64,000 nt of DNA. It comes from Narthecium ossifragum (taxonomy: Eukaryota; Streptophyta; Magnoliopsida; Dioscoreales; Nartheciaceae). A model generated the notes under the pieces. It worked only from the letters and a program-made list of their open reading frames with translations, ran no database searches and had not been told where the DNA came from. Below, in pieces: positions 1-11,046 of this stretch (position 1 is the stretch's first letter; every line of letters begins with the position of its first letter). Position numbers and translations under genes: made by a program. Where the stretch lies: the NCBI GenBank assembly GCA_963920575.1, contig OY986965.1:27321342-27385341 (forward strand). Direction: 5' to 3'.

Positions 1-1559
1 TTATCTTCCCAGTGCTTGAGTACCCCCCCCCCCCCTGTTTTGGAAGTTCGACGAAGCTCCGGCGTGAGCTCCGACGATCTTCTTGAGGAAGATGGCGCTG
101 TGCGCAGCGCACGTTAGCACGCACAGCGATCGCCTGGGTGCATTGGTCACTGCCCTGTGCACAGGTCAGTGCCCTGTGCACGGGACAGTGCCTTGTGCAC
201 GCAACAGCGCCCTGTTAGCTGTTTGCTAACGGGCTGCTAAAGCCCCCTGACGCCTGTTTTCGCGGGCTTTCCGCGTCGTTCGACCGGCTTTTGGAGCTCT
301 ATCTAATGCTAGTAGTATTAATTTAATTATTGTGTTTTAGGCAATCGGTTGAGCGGCTGCCGGGTGTCTGAGCGTGACGTGGACCCCCGGACATGGAGAA
401 CGCGCGTTGACTGTCCTTTTAAGGTAGGAGTTACCTCCTAGGAGTGATGTGCTTGTATGCTATATGATTGTGGTGATGCCTTGATATATGTTTGTATGTG
501 TTATTTAATCCTGTGTGTATGTGCGATGCTATGCTGTGATGTTTCTTTGTATTGTATGATTATATGATGATTGTTATTGGCTTTATTGCTATGTTCTTGT
601 CTTGTGCATACATGATAGGATTGGGATTATGATTGGGTCTAGTCAGGTCCTGTAGCTAGACTGGTCAGAGTCTAGGGAGTCTAGGGATTAAGTGATGACT
701 TGATCTGATTAAAGACCTGATTAGAGGATTTGATTTGATTAAAGAGCTGATATGAGGACTTTGATCTGATTAAATATCTGATTTGAGGATATGGCTTGAG
801 GATGTGATCTGATTGAGGATGTGTTGTCTATACTAGTGTACTGAGACCTGGATAGAGTCTATAGGGGTCTGGGCGAGCATTGACGGCCGGACGCGGCGAC
901 TGTGCGTGTAAGACTTACCCAGACTAGCCAGGACCATACTAGGATCAGTGAGCTAGTATAGGATGTTTTACCTATACTTGTATACTGGGGCTGGGTATAG
1001 AGTCTATAGGGGTATGGGCGAGCATTGACGGCCGGACGCGGCGACTGTGCGTGTAAGACTTACCCATACTAGCCAGACCATACCTGGGCAGTATACTAGG
1101 ATAGGTGGGTGTACACCAGTGTCTTAGTTGGTGACTCCTACTGGGCTTTAGAGCTCATTCGTGTTAGGTTTGGTTTTTGTGCAGGAGGACCTATGGGTAG
1201 GCCAGAGACCAGTGCAGTCCATGGAGGTCCGGTGCAGGGATGAGGAGTCACTTTATCATTATGTCTATTTTCTTATGTTTGATAAAGCATGTATATGTTG
1301 GAAATGAAAGAATTATGTATTATAAATTGTGGACTGAAATATCATGTATATTAATTGAATTGATGCGGGCGTATGTGCCCTAGTGATGGTGAATGATTGT
1401 AAAGAGATAAATAGTTGTGATTAAATGTTATAAGTTATGTGTTATTAGTGATTGAAATGTTGTAATAGTGATCTCACGTCCCCGTGCCCAAGGGTCATGT
1501 CGAAATTTTAAATAAATCTTTGGGATATTTTATTATTAAATTGGGGGCGGGGCGTGACA
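1..1559 (+). mobile_element. 3' part of a Ty3/gypsy-type LTR (left end outside window)
   Basis: The stretch has no coding capacity and ends in GGGGCGGGGCGTGACA, the 3' terminus style (GGGGCGTGACA) of many plant Ty3/gypsy LTRs and close to the end of the chromovirus LTR at 26665. At 1560 the sequence changes abruptly into a block (1561-1700) that is continuous with different upstream sequence in a second copy at 34316-34432, which marks 1559/1560 as an insertion junction. It could be a solo LTR or a 3' LTR. The 5' end and left target duplication lie outside the window. Confidence 0.7.
828..1095 (+). repeat. Two-copy tandem duplication, about 145 bp unit, inside the LTR
   Basis: The segment around TAGAGTCTATAGGGGT at 853 recurs at 998, with the same following block (gcgagcattgacggccgg and on). 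The copies differ at scattered bases. Confidence 0.8.
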
Positions 1560-2689
1560 TTTGGTCCTACCTGCTTCTTTACTGGAAGGGGTTAAGAATA
1601 ATATTAATTAATTATTATTAATCAGTTTTATATTATGGAATGTGAAAAGTTATATTGGGATGATGAGTAATAGGTAATGGAGTTATATGAGCTTATCTAA
1701 TAAAAAAAATGGAGTTATATAAATGCCAAGAGTTATGAGTTATCATCCTTATATGATAGCAAGGTAGTTATTCCATTGTCCTATTGTCACTCCTTTATCC
1801 TACGTGGCATCCTATGTGGCACCTAACATCCTACATGGCATCCTATGTGGCCTGGATGATTGGTTAGAGGTAGTGGGTGGGTGGTTGGTTAGGAGTAATA
1901 GGTGGGTGGTTACCCTACCAGGTGGTAGGGGGCACCACTAGTATATATATATATATGTTCCTAAAAGTAATTTAATTAGGTGGTCTATATAAAGGGCTGT
2001 AGGGGTTCTTCGTCTTGTAGGAAATCCAAGAAAGCCCAAGTGGGAATTAAGCAAATGAGGGAAAGTTTGAAAAATTAAGATGATAAAAAAGAGTGAGTTT
2101 GATGTGGTTATATGTTACACGCTAATGTGGAGTGCGTGTACGAACTCGGGAATTATATGATATTTAATAGCACGCAGATACGACAAGTTCATGGCGGCGT
2201 CCTTAATTAAATGCGTGGTGTTTACCAAAAGATTAGGAACACCCCATGTTAAGTACTCATCGATTAGCTATAATTAATTTAGATAATTGGTGTTTACATC
2301 AAATTTACGTAACTTGTTGAGTGGTACACCACTATTATTAGATTTAAGGTGTAAGCACCATTTAACGTCAGTTATGGACAGTTATGATTTGTTATTTATT
2401 TTTGATGACCTTTTTATCCCTATGATGACCCACACCCTGATCTCAACTTTAATTCCAGGGTCCCATCCTCTTCCTGTCCCTCTCCCCCTCCTCTCCCAGT
2501 CTGTCCATCTTCTCCCTTCTCTCCCCATACCTATCCCCCCTCCTCTCCCCCTACCTGCCCTCTCCCCCTCCCCTCCTCGTCACCCTCCCCCTCCCCATCC
2601 CCGCCCTCTTCCCGTCCACGCCACCTCGAGCTCCGAGCACCGCGGCTAGCCCCCCCCCCCCCCGGTGCGCCCACTGTGCAGCGTTCTTC
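1560..2689. other. Non-coding stretch with a copy of the WRKY-cluster intergenic block
   Basis: Positions 1561-1700 match 34316-34432, which in turn continues a block homologous to the intergenic DNA between the two right-hand WRKY genes (about 44990-45060). The rest is AT-rich with no convincing gene; the proline/leucine-rich open frame near 2300-2650 is a by-product of CT-rich sequence. Confidence 0.6.
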
Positions 2690-3015
2690 TTCCTCACCGG
2701 TGGGAAGAGGAAGTGGGTGGCAGAGAGGGGTTTGGAAGAGTAAGTGGGTGGCAGAGAGGGGTTGGGAAGAGGAAGTGGGAGAGTGTGGGAGAGTGGGAAG
2801 AGGAAGTGGGTGGCAGAGAGGGGTTGGGGTAGTGTCTCGATGGTGGAGTTGGAGTTGGTAAGGAGGGTGTGGGAGAGTGGGAAGAGGAAGTGGGTGGCAG
2901 AGAGGGGTTGGGGGTAGCAGAGAAAGAATGATGGTGGTGGCAAAGAGAAATGGATTTTGTGCCATGTTGATGGTGGTGGCAGAGAGGGGTTGGGGTAGCA
3001 GAGAAAGAATGATGG
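2690..3015 (+). repeat. G-rich minisatellite, about 33-35 bp imperfect unit
   Basis: The core GGAAGTGGGTGGCAGAGAGG recurs at least four times between 2708 and 2910, with partial copies (GGTGGCAGAGAGGGGTTGGG) up to about 2995. Spacing is irregular. Open frames on both strands here are repeat artefacts. Confidence 0.8.
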
Positions 3016-3114
3016 TGGTCGCCCTTCGTCGTGGTACGAGTAGATCAGCCGTGGCTCGTCGACGTTGAGGGTGGCATTAGGCAGGAAGGATTTTGTGCCA
3101 TGTTGATATTGCAT

Positions 3115-3610
3115 TCCATAGGAAAGAGAAAAGTAGTAGAGAAAAGAGAATTTTGAAAAGAGCACAGAGAAGAGAGTAAAGATAAAAGAGAAAAGAGAAT
3201 TTTGAAAAGAGAACATAGAAGAGAGAAAAGAGAACTAAGAAAAGAGAAGAGAGTAGAGAGTAGAGAGAAAAGAGAATTTTGAAAAGAGAACATAGAAAAG
3301 AGAACTAAGAAAAGAGAAGAGAGTAGAGAGAAAAGAGAATTTTGAACAGAGAATTTTGAAAAGAGAATAGAGAAGAGTGTAGAGAGAGAAGAGAAAAGAT
3401 AATTTTGAAAAGAGAACATAGAAGAGAGAAAAGAGAAAAGAGAAAAGAGAACTAAGAAAAGAGAAGAGAGAAGACAGTAGAGAGAAAAGAGAATTTTGAA
3501 AAGAAAACTAAGAAAAGAATAGAGAGAAGAGAGTAGAGAGAAAAGAGAAAAGAGAATTTTGAAAAGAGAATAGAGAAGAGAGTGAGAGAAAAGAGAAGAG
3601 AGAATTTTCT
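3115..3610. repeat. Polypurine arm of a palindromic satellite
   Basis: Almost pure A/G on the plus strand, built from short modules GAGAAAAGAGAATTTTGAAA and GAACATAGAAGAGAG. It is the reverse complement of the modules at 3747-4673, so the satellite flips orientation across the 3612-3747 spacer. Confidence 0.9.
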
Positions 3611-3611
3611 A

Positions 3612-3747
3612 AATGAAGCCGTTCATGGGGACGGGGTATGTGGATGTGTCTGCGAAGCTGAATATCTGAAAGGAATGGCCGGGGTCGGAGTAGACATAAA
3701 AAGCATTCTTGATCGCGGCGGCGGAGACGAAGGGTGACGCCGCCCAT
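3612..3747 (-). other. Spacer between the satellite arms with coding-like sequence, unassigned
   Basis: This normal-complexity segment separates the two satellite arms. On the minus strand one frame is open throughout and looks protein-like (contains AIKNAFYVYSDPGHSF and then FSFADTSTYPVPMNGF). I do not recognise the family. It may be a captured exon piece, like the isocitrate lyase fragment 1 kb away. It has no start or stop of its own. Confidence 0.35.
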
Positions 3748-4673
3748 GTTCTCTTTTCAAAATTCTCTTTTCTCTTGACAGGGGAGAAGGGTCAGCAAGA
3801 ACAGAGGGAACTCATTGACAGGAGAGAAGGGGTCTTTTCTCTGTTCTCTCTACTCTCTTCTCTCTGCTCTCTTTTCTTAGTTCTCTTTTCAATGTTCTCT
3901 TTTCAAAATTCTCTTTTCAAAATCCTCTTTTCTCTCTACTCTCTACTCTCTACTCTCTTCTCTTTTCTTAGTTCTCTTTTCTCTTTTCTCTTTTCTCTCT
4001 TCTATGTTCTCTTTTCAAAATTCTCTTTTATCTTTTCTCTCTACTTTCTTCTCTATGCTCTTTTCAAAATTCTCTTTTCAAAATTCTCTTCTCTATTAGC
4101 ATATGAATCCAGACAGCATTCTCTTTTCTCTCTTCTATGTTCTCTTTTCAAAATTCTCTTTTATCTTTTCTCTCTACTCTCTTCTCTCTGCTCTTTTCAA
4201 AATTCTCTTTTCAAAATTCTCTTCTCTATTAGCATATGAATCCAGACAGCATTCTCTTTTCTCTCTTCTATGTTCTCTTTTCAAAATTCTCTTTTCTCTT
4301 TTCTCTCTACTCTCTTCTCTCTGCTCTTTTCAAAATTCTCTTCTCTATTAGCATATGAATCCAGGCAGCATTCTCTTTTCTCTCTTGTATGTTCTCTTTT
4401 CAAATTTCTCTTTTCTCTTTTCTCTCTACTCTCTTCTCTCTTCTCTTTTCAAAATTCTCTTTTCAAAATTCTCTTCTCTATTAGCATATGAATCCAGACA
4501 GCATTCTCTTTTCTCTCTTCTATGTTCTCTTTTCAAAATTCTCTTTTATCTTTTCTCTCTACTCTCTTCTTTCTGCTCTTTTCAAAATTCTCTTCTCTAT
4601 TAGCATATGAATCCAGACAACATTCTCTTTTCTCTCTTCTATGTTCTCTTTTCAAAATTCTCTTTTCTCTTGC
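3747..4673. repeat. Polypyrimidine arm of the satellite with a 133/119 bp higher-order repeat
   Basis: Modules such as TTCTCTTTTCAAAATTCTCT repeat throughout. From 4095 the non-C/T marker ATTAGCATATGAATCCAG occurs at 4095, 4228, 4347, 4480 and 4599, giving spacings of 133, 119, 133 and 119. This is a regular 252-bp higher-order unit. Long Ser/Leu/Phe-rich open frames here are repeat artefacts. Confidence 0.9.
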
Positions 4674-5142
4674 CAAGAATCAGAGAAGGTATCTACAGGT
4701 TCCAGGCGTAGTCCCTTTGGATCCTCTCTTCTATGTGCCATGTGGTTCCTCTCCTCCCTTTGGATCCTCTCCACGTACGCCAGCATCCCCCTCCTGGCGT
4801 AGTCCCTGGCAAAGGTGTCGACCACCAGCGCGTCGGCGACGAACCCCGTCAGCGTGATGAACTGCCAGCAGAACCCAAGCCTCGCGATCCTCGGTATGAA
4901 GTCCCCCATCTCCTCGTCGGACATCCTCGACGCGTCCCAGTTGAACGATGGCGAGAGGTTGTAGGCCAGCATCACCTCGGGCTGCACCGACTTCACCCCC
5001 TTGGCGAACATGGTGCACTCGCTGAGGTCCGGGCTGGACTTCTCCATCCAGATGAGGTCGGCGTGGTGCGCGAAGGCCCAGTCGCGAACGATGGCCGCCA
5101 CTACCGATCCCTGGAACATGTAGAAGCCTTCTCTGATTCTTG
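4674..5142. mobile_element. Small inverted-repeat cassette enclosing an isocitrate lyase fragment
   Basis: The ends are inverted copies of about 33 bp with 3 mismatches (4674-4706 and 5110-5142; both begin CAAGAATCAGAGAAGG when read inward). The interior is an isocitrate lyase gene piece. No clear target duplication is seen: the left flank is satellite and the right flank is a GAGGAGGA-rich stretch. It may be a small non-autonomous DNA transposon carrying host sequence, or a local inverted duplication. Confidence 0.5.
4701..5119 (-). pseudogene. ICL: Isocitrate lyase (glyoxylate cycle) internal fragment
   Basis: Isocitrate lyase cleaves isocitrate to glyoxylate and succinate in glyoxysomes. 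The minus-strand frame contains hallmark segments of its later half in order: [48 protein letters not shown], and [18 protein letters not shown] followed by [12 protein letters not shown]. Only about 110 residues of a roughly 570-residue enzyme are present. The catalytic KKCGH region and the C terminus are missing, and both ends run into the inverted-repeat arms. The frame is open, so capture was either recent or the open frame is chance. A short direct duplication (cctttggatcctctc) lies at its 3' end near 4715-4770. Assignment to isocitrate lyase is firm; function as an enzyme is excluded by length. Confidence 0.9.
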
Positions 5143-6739
5143 ACGAGAAGAGAGGAGGAGGAGGAAGAGGAAGAGGAGAGCGTATGTTTTTTTAGGTTGT
5201 TGTAGTAGGGGGGGCATAGGTGTCTTTTGAAGTGATAGATGGTGTTAAGGCCTCAAATCTTATGCTTAGTGTTTTTTTAACGGAATAAGTCTAGTTTATG
5301 GTGCTGACGCCCCTTCCCTCTAATTAATTTTGGTGCATGTGGGCTTGGAGTTAATGGATGAACAGTTGGCTGGAGTTGACGTCGTTTGAGGAGGGTGAGC
5401 GCGACGGAGGAGGAGGAGGCGGTACCTCGCCCGGAAGAATCACGGGCGGGTGAGCGAAACGGAGGGACACGATTGTCCTTTTTAGATCGTATGAGTCTAT
5501 TGATCCAAAAATAGCGCGGCTGGAGATTTCAATAACTTATGTGGGGTTTTGGACTAACAGCGGCCAAATAAGGGGTTTTGAACTGATCCCTTTTTAAAAA
5601 ATGAAAGATAAAAATACATTTAAAAATATAAAAATTGAGTTAAAAAGATAAGAGTATATTTAAAAATATGAAAATGTAGTTAAAAAAATAAGAGTACATT
5701 TTTATCTTTTTAGATTTGGGTTAAATCAGACCCAAATTGCTTGGTTGGGTTGAACCGATTCAAGCCACTTGGCTCGGTTGAATCAACTTAGGCTGATAGA
5801 GCTCGACGAGGAGGATGACCACAGGGAGGGGGGAGGCGGTGGCCGACGGTTCTCTTATGGGAATGCCTAGGGAAGGGTCGTAGGGCGACGAGATGGCCAG
5901 ATCCGGGACTCGACGGAGCTGGAGAGCTGGCAGGGTTGCAGATTTCAATGAGTTGGCGCCAGATCTAAGAGGGAGAAAGTGCTCGGATGGGCTCCCGATA
6001 TAGACGGAGGCCGGGAAGGACGAACAACGTCGAGGCCTCGTCAGGTGGCGTTGGGTTTCGCTGAAAGCTGGGGCTCGGGGACAGGAGGCATTGACGGCAT
6101 CGTCAAGCGGAGAGGAGCCGTCAGGTGGCCGCGGTGGTGACGAAACTAGGAGGAGTTGCCATGGGTGGCCGTGGCCTCATCAGAGGAGGGTGGAAGCTTC
6201 ATTAGGAGGACGGATTTGGTCGGATCTGGGAGGGTGATGGACCTCAGGAGGATCCCGATGTTGGATCTTGTCAGAGAAGACGATCGCGACCAAGGCAGGG
6301 ATGACGTCGGGCGTTGGATCTTGCTGGAAGGACGTCGGGGAAGGAGTGACGGGGTCACGGTGTTCGGATCCGAGGTCCGGAGGGTTGTTGTAGGGGAGAT
6401 CGACGGGAATGGGGTCATTGCCGGAGTGGGTGGCCGACGAAGAAGAAGGGGAGGTTCCTCTCGCCGAAGTAGAGAGGAGAGAGAGGAGGGCGCGGATAAA
6501 AAAAAGAAGAAGATATTTTAATCTTTTTTTTACCCGATTTGGTCTTATTAATTTAATAAAAAATAGATATGGAGCTTTTGACAAAAAAACATAGGATTTT
6601 GAACAAAAAAGGGAGCCATATTTGGGGTTTTTGATCGATGCCCCTTGCATGTTTCTACCGAAAGTTCAGGAGTATCCCATGATAAGTATGAAATCCATTA
6701 GTCAAATTAGTTGAAACAATTAATTAGCAACGTGATCAT
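5143..6739. other. Non-coding stretch, probably transposon-derived
   Basis: No convincing gene. 5590-5720 is AT-rich with modules resembling, in reverse, the minisatellite at 14515-15000. Segments ending GGGGTTTTGAACTGATCCC (5572-5590) and GGGGTTTTTGATCGATGCCC (about 6624-6643) look like two similar element ends in the same orientation. 5790-6480 is GC-rich with open frames on both strands and no recognisable domain. Confidence 0.4.
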
Positions 6740-6990
6740 TAACTTTTGTCTTTGGAGCGATAAGATATTAAAAAAAAAAACCCTCGGTTCATGCCTTCCC
6801 CACTCCGACCGCGTTTAATTGCCAACGAAAATTACGTCAGCATTCCCGCCCCCTCTGACGTCACCATTCCTGCGTCACCTGCTCCTCCTCCAAGTGGCCC
6901 GAAGAGAATGTGGTCAGAGAGTATTTAATTGGCTTCTTCCGATCGGGGGCACCAATAGGCGTACCGTCATGAGGTGCATCGCGTGTGTGG
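6740..6990 (+). promoter_or_regulatory. Conserved TGACG-rich block, copy 1, about 2 kb upstream of WRKY55-like gene 1
   Basis: This diverged copy matches blocks at 13030-13260 and 45450-45690 (shared anchor TTTGGAGCGATAA, then CCCACTC). It keeps several TGACG/CGTCA cores, including CTGACGTCACC, ACGTCAGC and GCGTCACC. TGACG is the core bound by TGA-type bZIP factors in as-1-like elements. Regulatory function is inferred from conservation and position. Confidence 0.45.
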
Positions 6991-7511
6991 GGCATCGTGT
7001 GACTATCGTGTGTGATACTGATATCAAATTTTATTAAAAAACTATTATAATAAATAAATTATATTAAGTGATACAACCACCAGTTCAATCCATACAACAA
7101 ATCAAATAATTATATATAAATAAATGTCTAATCTAATTTTATATTTTTCTTTTTTATTTTTTTCATGAGCTGAGCCAAAGCTAAGAAATCTAGATCTGTG
7201 TTAAATCCGGCGCTCAAATTCGGTAGAAGAGCCTACGAAACATATGATCATACTCCATCGCATCGATATGAACGTCGCCAAGCAGACAAAGTTTGATGAG
7301 GTTCTTATCCTTGATTATTTAACCAGATGCTTTGCTTTGTAGAGATCTAGTTTATTATACCCACTAGATTTTAGTCAACACATTGATCCCAACCTGCTGA
7401 ATTAATTCATAATCTCCTGCCAGGTAACATTTGCACATGCATCCCTGTCACAACATAGAATATCAACGTTACCCCCTCTTGTTGAAACGTTTAATAAGAA
7501 GAGCCGAACAA

Positions 7512-7514
<3 letters not shown>

Positions 7515-7558
<44 letters not shown>
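7515..7558. repeat. (AT)n microsatellite
   Basis: Uninterrupted AT dinucleotide run. Confidence 0.95.
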
Positions 7559-7560
<2 letters not shown>

Positions 7561-8091
7561 TCTGAATTCCGAAACCCTAAAAAATAGCCAAATAAAGAAA
7601 GGCCTTATAGTTTATACCCAATTAGTGAAGCTTTTCCTTCCAGCCAATCAAAGCCTGTCATGTTGCAATCACGTCAGGTTGCTAGTTCTCAGCCAATCAA
7701 AGTCTTCGAGAATATGTCAGATAATTTTTTTGGCACTTTTATATCCAGAATTTTCAATAATTTTTTGGTACTTTTATATCCAAGTTCAAACTAGTTCTTT
7801 CTGAATCAACAACTTCAGACCATGTTTGAGGTGCATGACTTTATATTGAATGCTATTTGGTGACCGTTGATTATTTAAAAATTGCAAGTTGCGATTTACA
7901 AGGAAATTTCACTTGTAGTTTGAAGGTTAGTTTGTTGTATTGAGAAACAATACATCCATCTGATCATGTCTCTTACAATGCTTAAACATAAATTAGCTCC
8001 ACCAGCTCCCATCTTTTTTTGTTTTTAGATCACTAAACAAGTGAAATTTAAAGCCCAAGTGCACATCAAAAGGGAATCTAAAGAGAGGCAC

Positions 8092-8178
8092 GCATGGGTG
8101 CCTTCCAAATGACGCGGGATTAACACGGCACGTCGCATGGGTGCCTTCCAAATAACGCGGGATTAACACGGCGAGCGA
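8092..8178 (+). repeat. Two-copy tandem duplication, 43 bp unit
   Basis: GCATGGGTGCCTTCCAAA begins at 8092 and again at 8135, each followed by acgcgggattaacacggc. Confidence 0.9.
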
Positions 8179-8227
8179 CGCGCCGTGTTCGTTGTTTGGA
8201 TTTTTTATTGTGGAGCACTGTATGTCC

Positions 8228-8500
8228 CACCACTTAAGGGCTTGTTTGGTTGCTCAAGACTGGGTGGAGTGGAGTCAATTCTGGAGTGCAGACTTTTGTA
8301 AAGTGAAGTCCTATGAAGTGACCTGTTAGTTTTTACTGTTTGATTGGTACTGGAGTGGAAGCTGAGTTGGCTGACTTCTGGATTTTCTGCTGTTTGGTTG
8401 GTGTTGGAGTGGAGGTTGAGTTAACTAACTTTTGAACTTTCTGCTGTTTGGTTGGTGCTGAAAGTGAGAATATGATCACCCCCGACTAGGGGCTGAGTTT
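8228..8500. mobile_element. MITE-like repeat in the WRKY55-like 1 promoter
   Basis: It starts with GGGCTTGTTTGGTTGCTCAA, an end typical of many plant MITEs, and contains three copies of a CTGTTTGGTTGGTGCTG-like module. It ends near gaatatgatcaccccc. The same modules occur at 41080-41765. Exact boundaries and target duplication are unclear. Confidence 0.45.
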
Positions 8501-8960
8501 AAACGCTTCAAACAATGAATCTTAAATATTCGCTAAGCCTGTTATCCAGGTTTAGAAAAGCAAATGTACTACGTATTGACTTGTAGAAATTAGCTACTAT
8601 AAGTGATCATATATCTAAAGCACTGATTCAGCAACTATATAGCAGTAAATATTTGATATTAATTAGATCATTTGCCTCCTAAGTCTGAATAATAGGTTCA
8701 GCTAATTAAGGATCAATTACAAGTAAATAGGGACAGTTTATTTTTACACAAAAGAACTGGGATAGGAGAAGAAGATTATAAAGATTATAAAGACACGCCA
8801 ACGCCCACAAACTCGCATAAAATAGCACCAACCTCTCACCCTATGTATCAATATATGCATCATCCGGCCGGCCTATGTCTCAACCCATTGATTCCACCAT
8901 GAGGGCTCCTTGCTATCTAGTTGAGGAGGGAGGCCAGGAGTACTACACGTAGGAGAGACC

Positions 8961-10396
8961 ATGACATCCACCAACGAAGAGAGATTGCCGTCTGAGTGGC
9001 GAGCGGTGGTCCGGACGGAGCTGATCAAGGGTCAGGAGTTAGTGGCACGGCTGGTGGCTCTACTAAACGAGCCATCGGATGGGAGCAACGGGCCAGGGAC
9101 GGTGGCCGGACATCTTATGGAGGGAGTTCTGGGCTCGATCTCTAGAGCGCTCATTGCATTAGATCCTCCTGGAGTGAACCAGCTGCAGGTGAGCCAGGTC
9201 ACCGACTCACCTTGCTCTCAAGAGCAAAGCAGCGAGAATCCGAGCCGGAAGAGGAAGGCTCAGCCGGCGGAATACCGGAGAGGAGGCAACAGAAGAAGGT
9301 ATAAATATATATGTTGCCAATTTAGATCATCAAGTATGGTTTTTTCAGTGATGATTAGTTTGGCACCCATAGATCCTCGTGCTTTAATTTCCTAGTCAAT
9401 CATTCATGATTCATTATAACTGCAATTATATTAGTAATGTGATGATTTAACTAGCTAGCTATTAGCTAGCTAGGCCTTCTATATATAGCTAGCTTCTTGA
9501 AAAGGGAATGAAATAAACTTGGTTTTTTTTTTCTGTTTGATCTTCTAATAATTTTTCTTTTTATTTCTTTGAGAAGAATCTTATAGTGATCTATTTCTGA
9601 TTTGATGACCTGCAGAGGAGATCCTTCTTCAATTATTAGAAAGGTTGAATCAAAGAGTATGGAAGATGGGTATACATGGAGAAAATATGGGCAAAAGAAT
9701 ATACTCTCTGCCCAATTCCCAAGGTACCAATCTCTTCTTCTCTACAAATTAAAACATCTCTATACGAGAAAAATCCTCAAAGATAACCAATGCAAAGAAA
9801 AATAAAACAGGGTATTAATTAAGATGCTGACCTGACCATCATGTGATTCTAATTTCAGGAGTTACTTCAGATGTAGCTACAGCCATTATCGAGGTTGCAA
9901 GGCAAAAAGGCAAGTGCAGCAGTCCCAGGACGACCCATCCATGTTTGTTATCAAATATATGGTGGAGCACACATGCATGGGCACAGCCACTGCTGCTAAT
10001 CAACCCCTCAGAAGACATTCCTATGATGATGGAGCTTCTTGCTTGATTGACTTCGGATCGAACTCCATCTCCGTCGAACCGGAAACGCCCTTCTCCTCTC
10101 AGTTGCCTTCTTTGCTGAGGCTCGAACGCGACGGAGAATTAGCCCTCATGAGCAGTCTTACCCCTCGGAGCTCTTCGTCAGAGTTCAGTAAGCCGCAGGA
10201 CCAGGTGGCATTGGAAGAAGGATTTAATATGGCATCAGAGATGGAGGTCGCCGGGGCTGTGACTGATCTCGGCGATGCCACTTCGGTCTTCCCCGACTCT
10301 GCTAGCAGTCCAGACTATGACTTCATGGCAGACCCGTTTTACATTGATAATATGCTTGGATTTCATCAGGATGGCTTGTTTGTAGACTTTTTATAA
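8961..10396 (+). CDS. WRKY55: WRKY transcription factor, group III, WRKY55-like (copy 1)
   Basis: Three coding exons fit: 8961-9298, 9616-9723 and 9859-10396, all with GT-AG borders and phase-2 introns, giving 327 residues. Exon 1 encodes an N-terminal region ending in a basic stretch (KRK, RRGGNRRR) that may act as a nuclear signal. Exon 2 carries DGYTWRKYGQKN (WRKYGQK at about residues 134-140). Exon 3 completes a C-X7-C-X23-H-X-C zinc finger (RCSYSHYRGC to EHTC), which defines group III. Intron 2 splits the Arg codon before SYFRC, the classic WRKY-domain intron position. The C-terminal third is acidic and Ser-rich, suiting an activation domain. WRKY proteins bind W-boxes (TTGAC) in defence and senescence genes. 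It is a paralogue of 48623-49932. Assignment to the WRKY55 type rests on that paralogue's conserved neighbours. Confidence 0.9.
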
Positions 10397-11046
10397 GTTC
10401 ATCGGCGTAGCTATATAGATAGAATCTTTCTATGTGTGATTTGTGTAACTTTGTCGTTGTGAATTCTAGAGAGAACAACTAAAGCAGTGGGAGTTGTCCT
10501 TACTTCAGTAACGGATTTAACAACTATCATTTGTTACTTTTTTTATGAATTGAAGAGAAGAGGAAAAAGGAATCGGAAAAAGATGATGATCAGAATGGTG
10601 ATGCCAAAAACAGAAATGATCGAAGAGCTCAGTACCATGGTTCTTATTTTCGTTATGGAACACCTTTTTCCTCTCTGGTTTGTTCAATGAATTATGGATC
10701 ATCCTTATATATTTATATTTTAACTTGATTCATAATGGGCTACTAGAAAAAGATTTAGCATGCCCGTACTTAGAATGAAGGAGAAAAATCACTTATATTT
10801 TGGATGATAGGGAAATATTATGTATGCCTATGGAAGTTTACCTGCCCCTATATCATGTATATATAATGTTCGCCTGAAAATTAAAGGTCATCCCGGAAGC
10901 AAAAAATTCTTCATGGTGCTTGAAAAGAATTGGAGTCTTGAAGAAAAAGAATAGGTTGGAAATAATGCTACTGCAGTATGTTTGTGTTGGGTTTTTTCCT
11001 CCACATGAGAGTCGGCGGCGGCACGAGAAAGCGGAGACAATCATGA
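10397..11046. other. 3' flank of WRKY55-like gene 1, no further gene seen
   Basis: The sequence is AT-rich. Downstream similarity to the region after 49932 (aaagcagtg, gaattaaa/gagaagaggaaaaa) suggests the duplication extends at least to about 10580. Short open frames here have no recognisable content. Confidence 0.5.

Noticed and set aside
3747..4690. Several long Ser/Leu/Phe-rich open frames that look like membrane proteins
   Set aside because: They are translations of a CT-rich satellite, open in overlapping frames, with no start context or domain.
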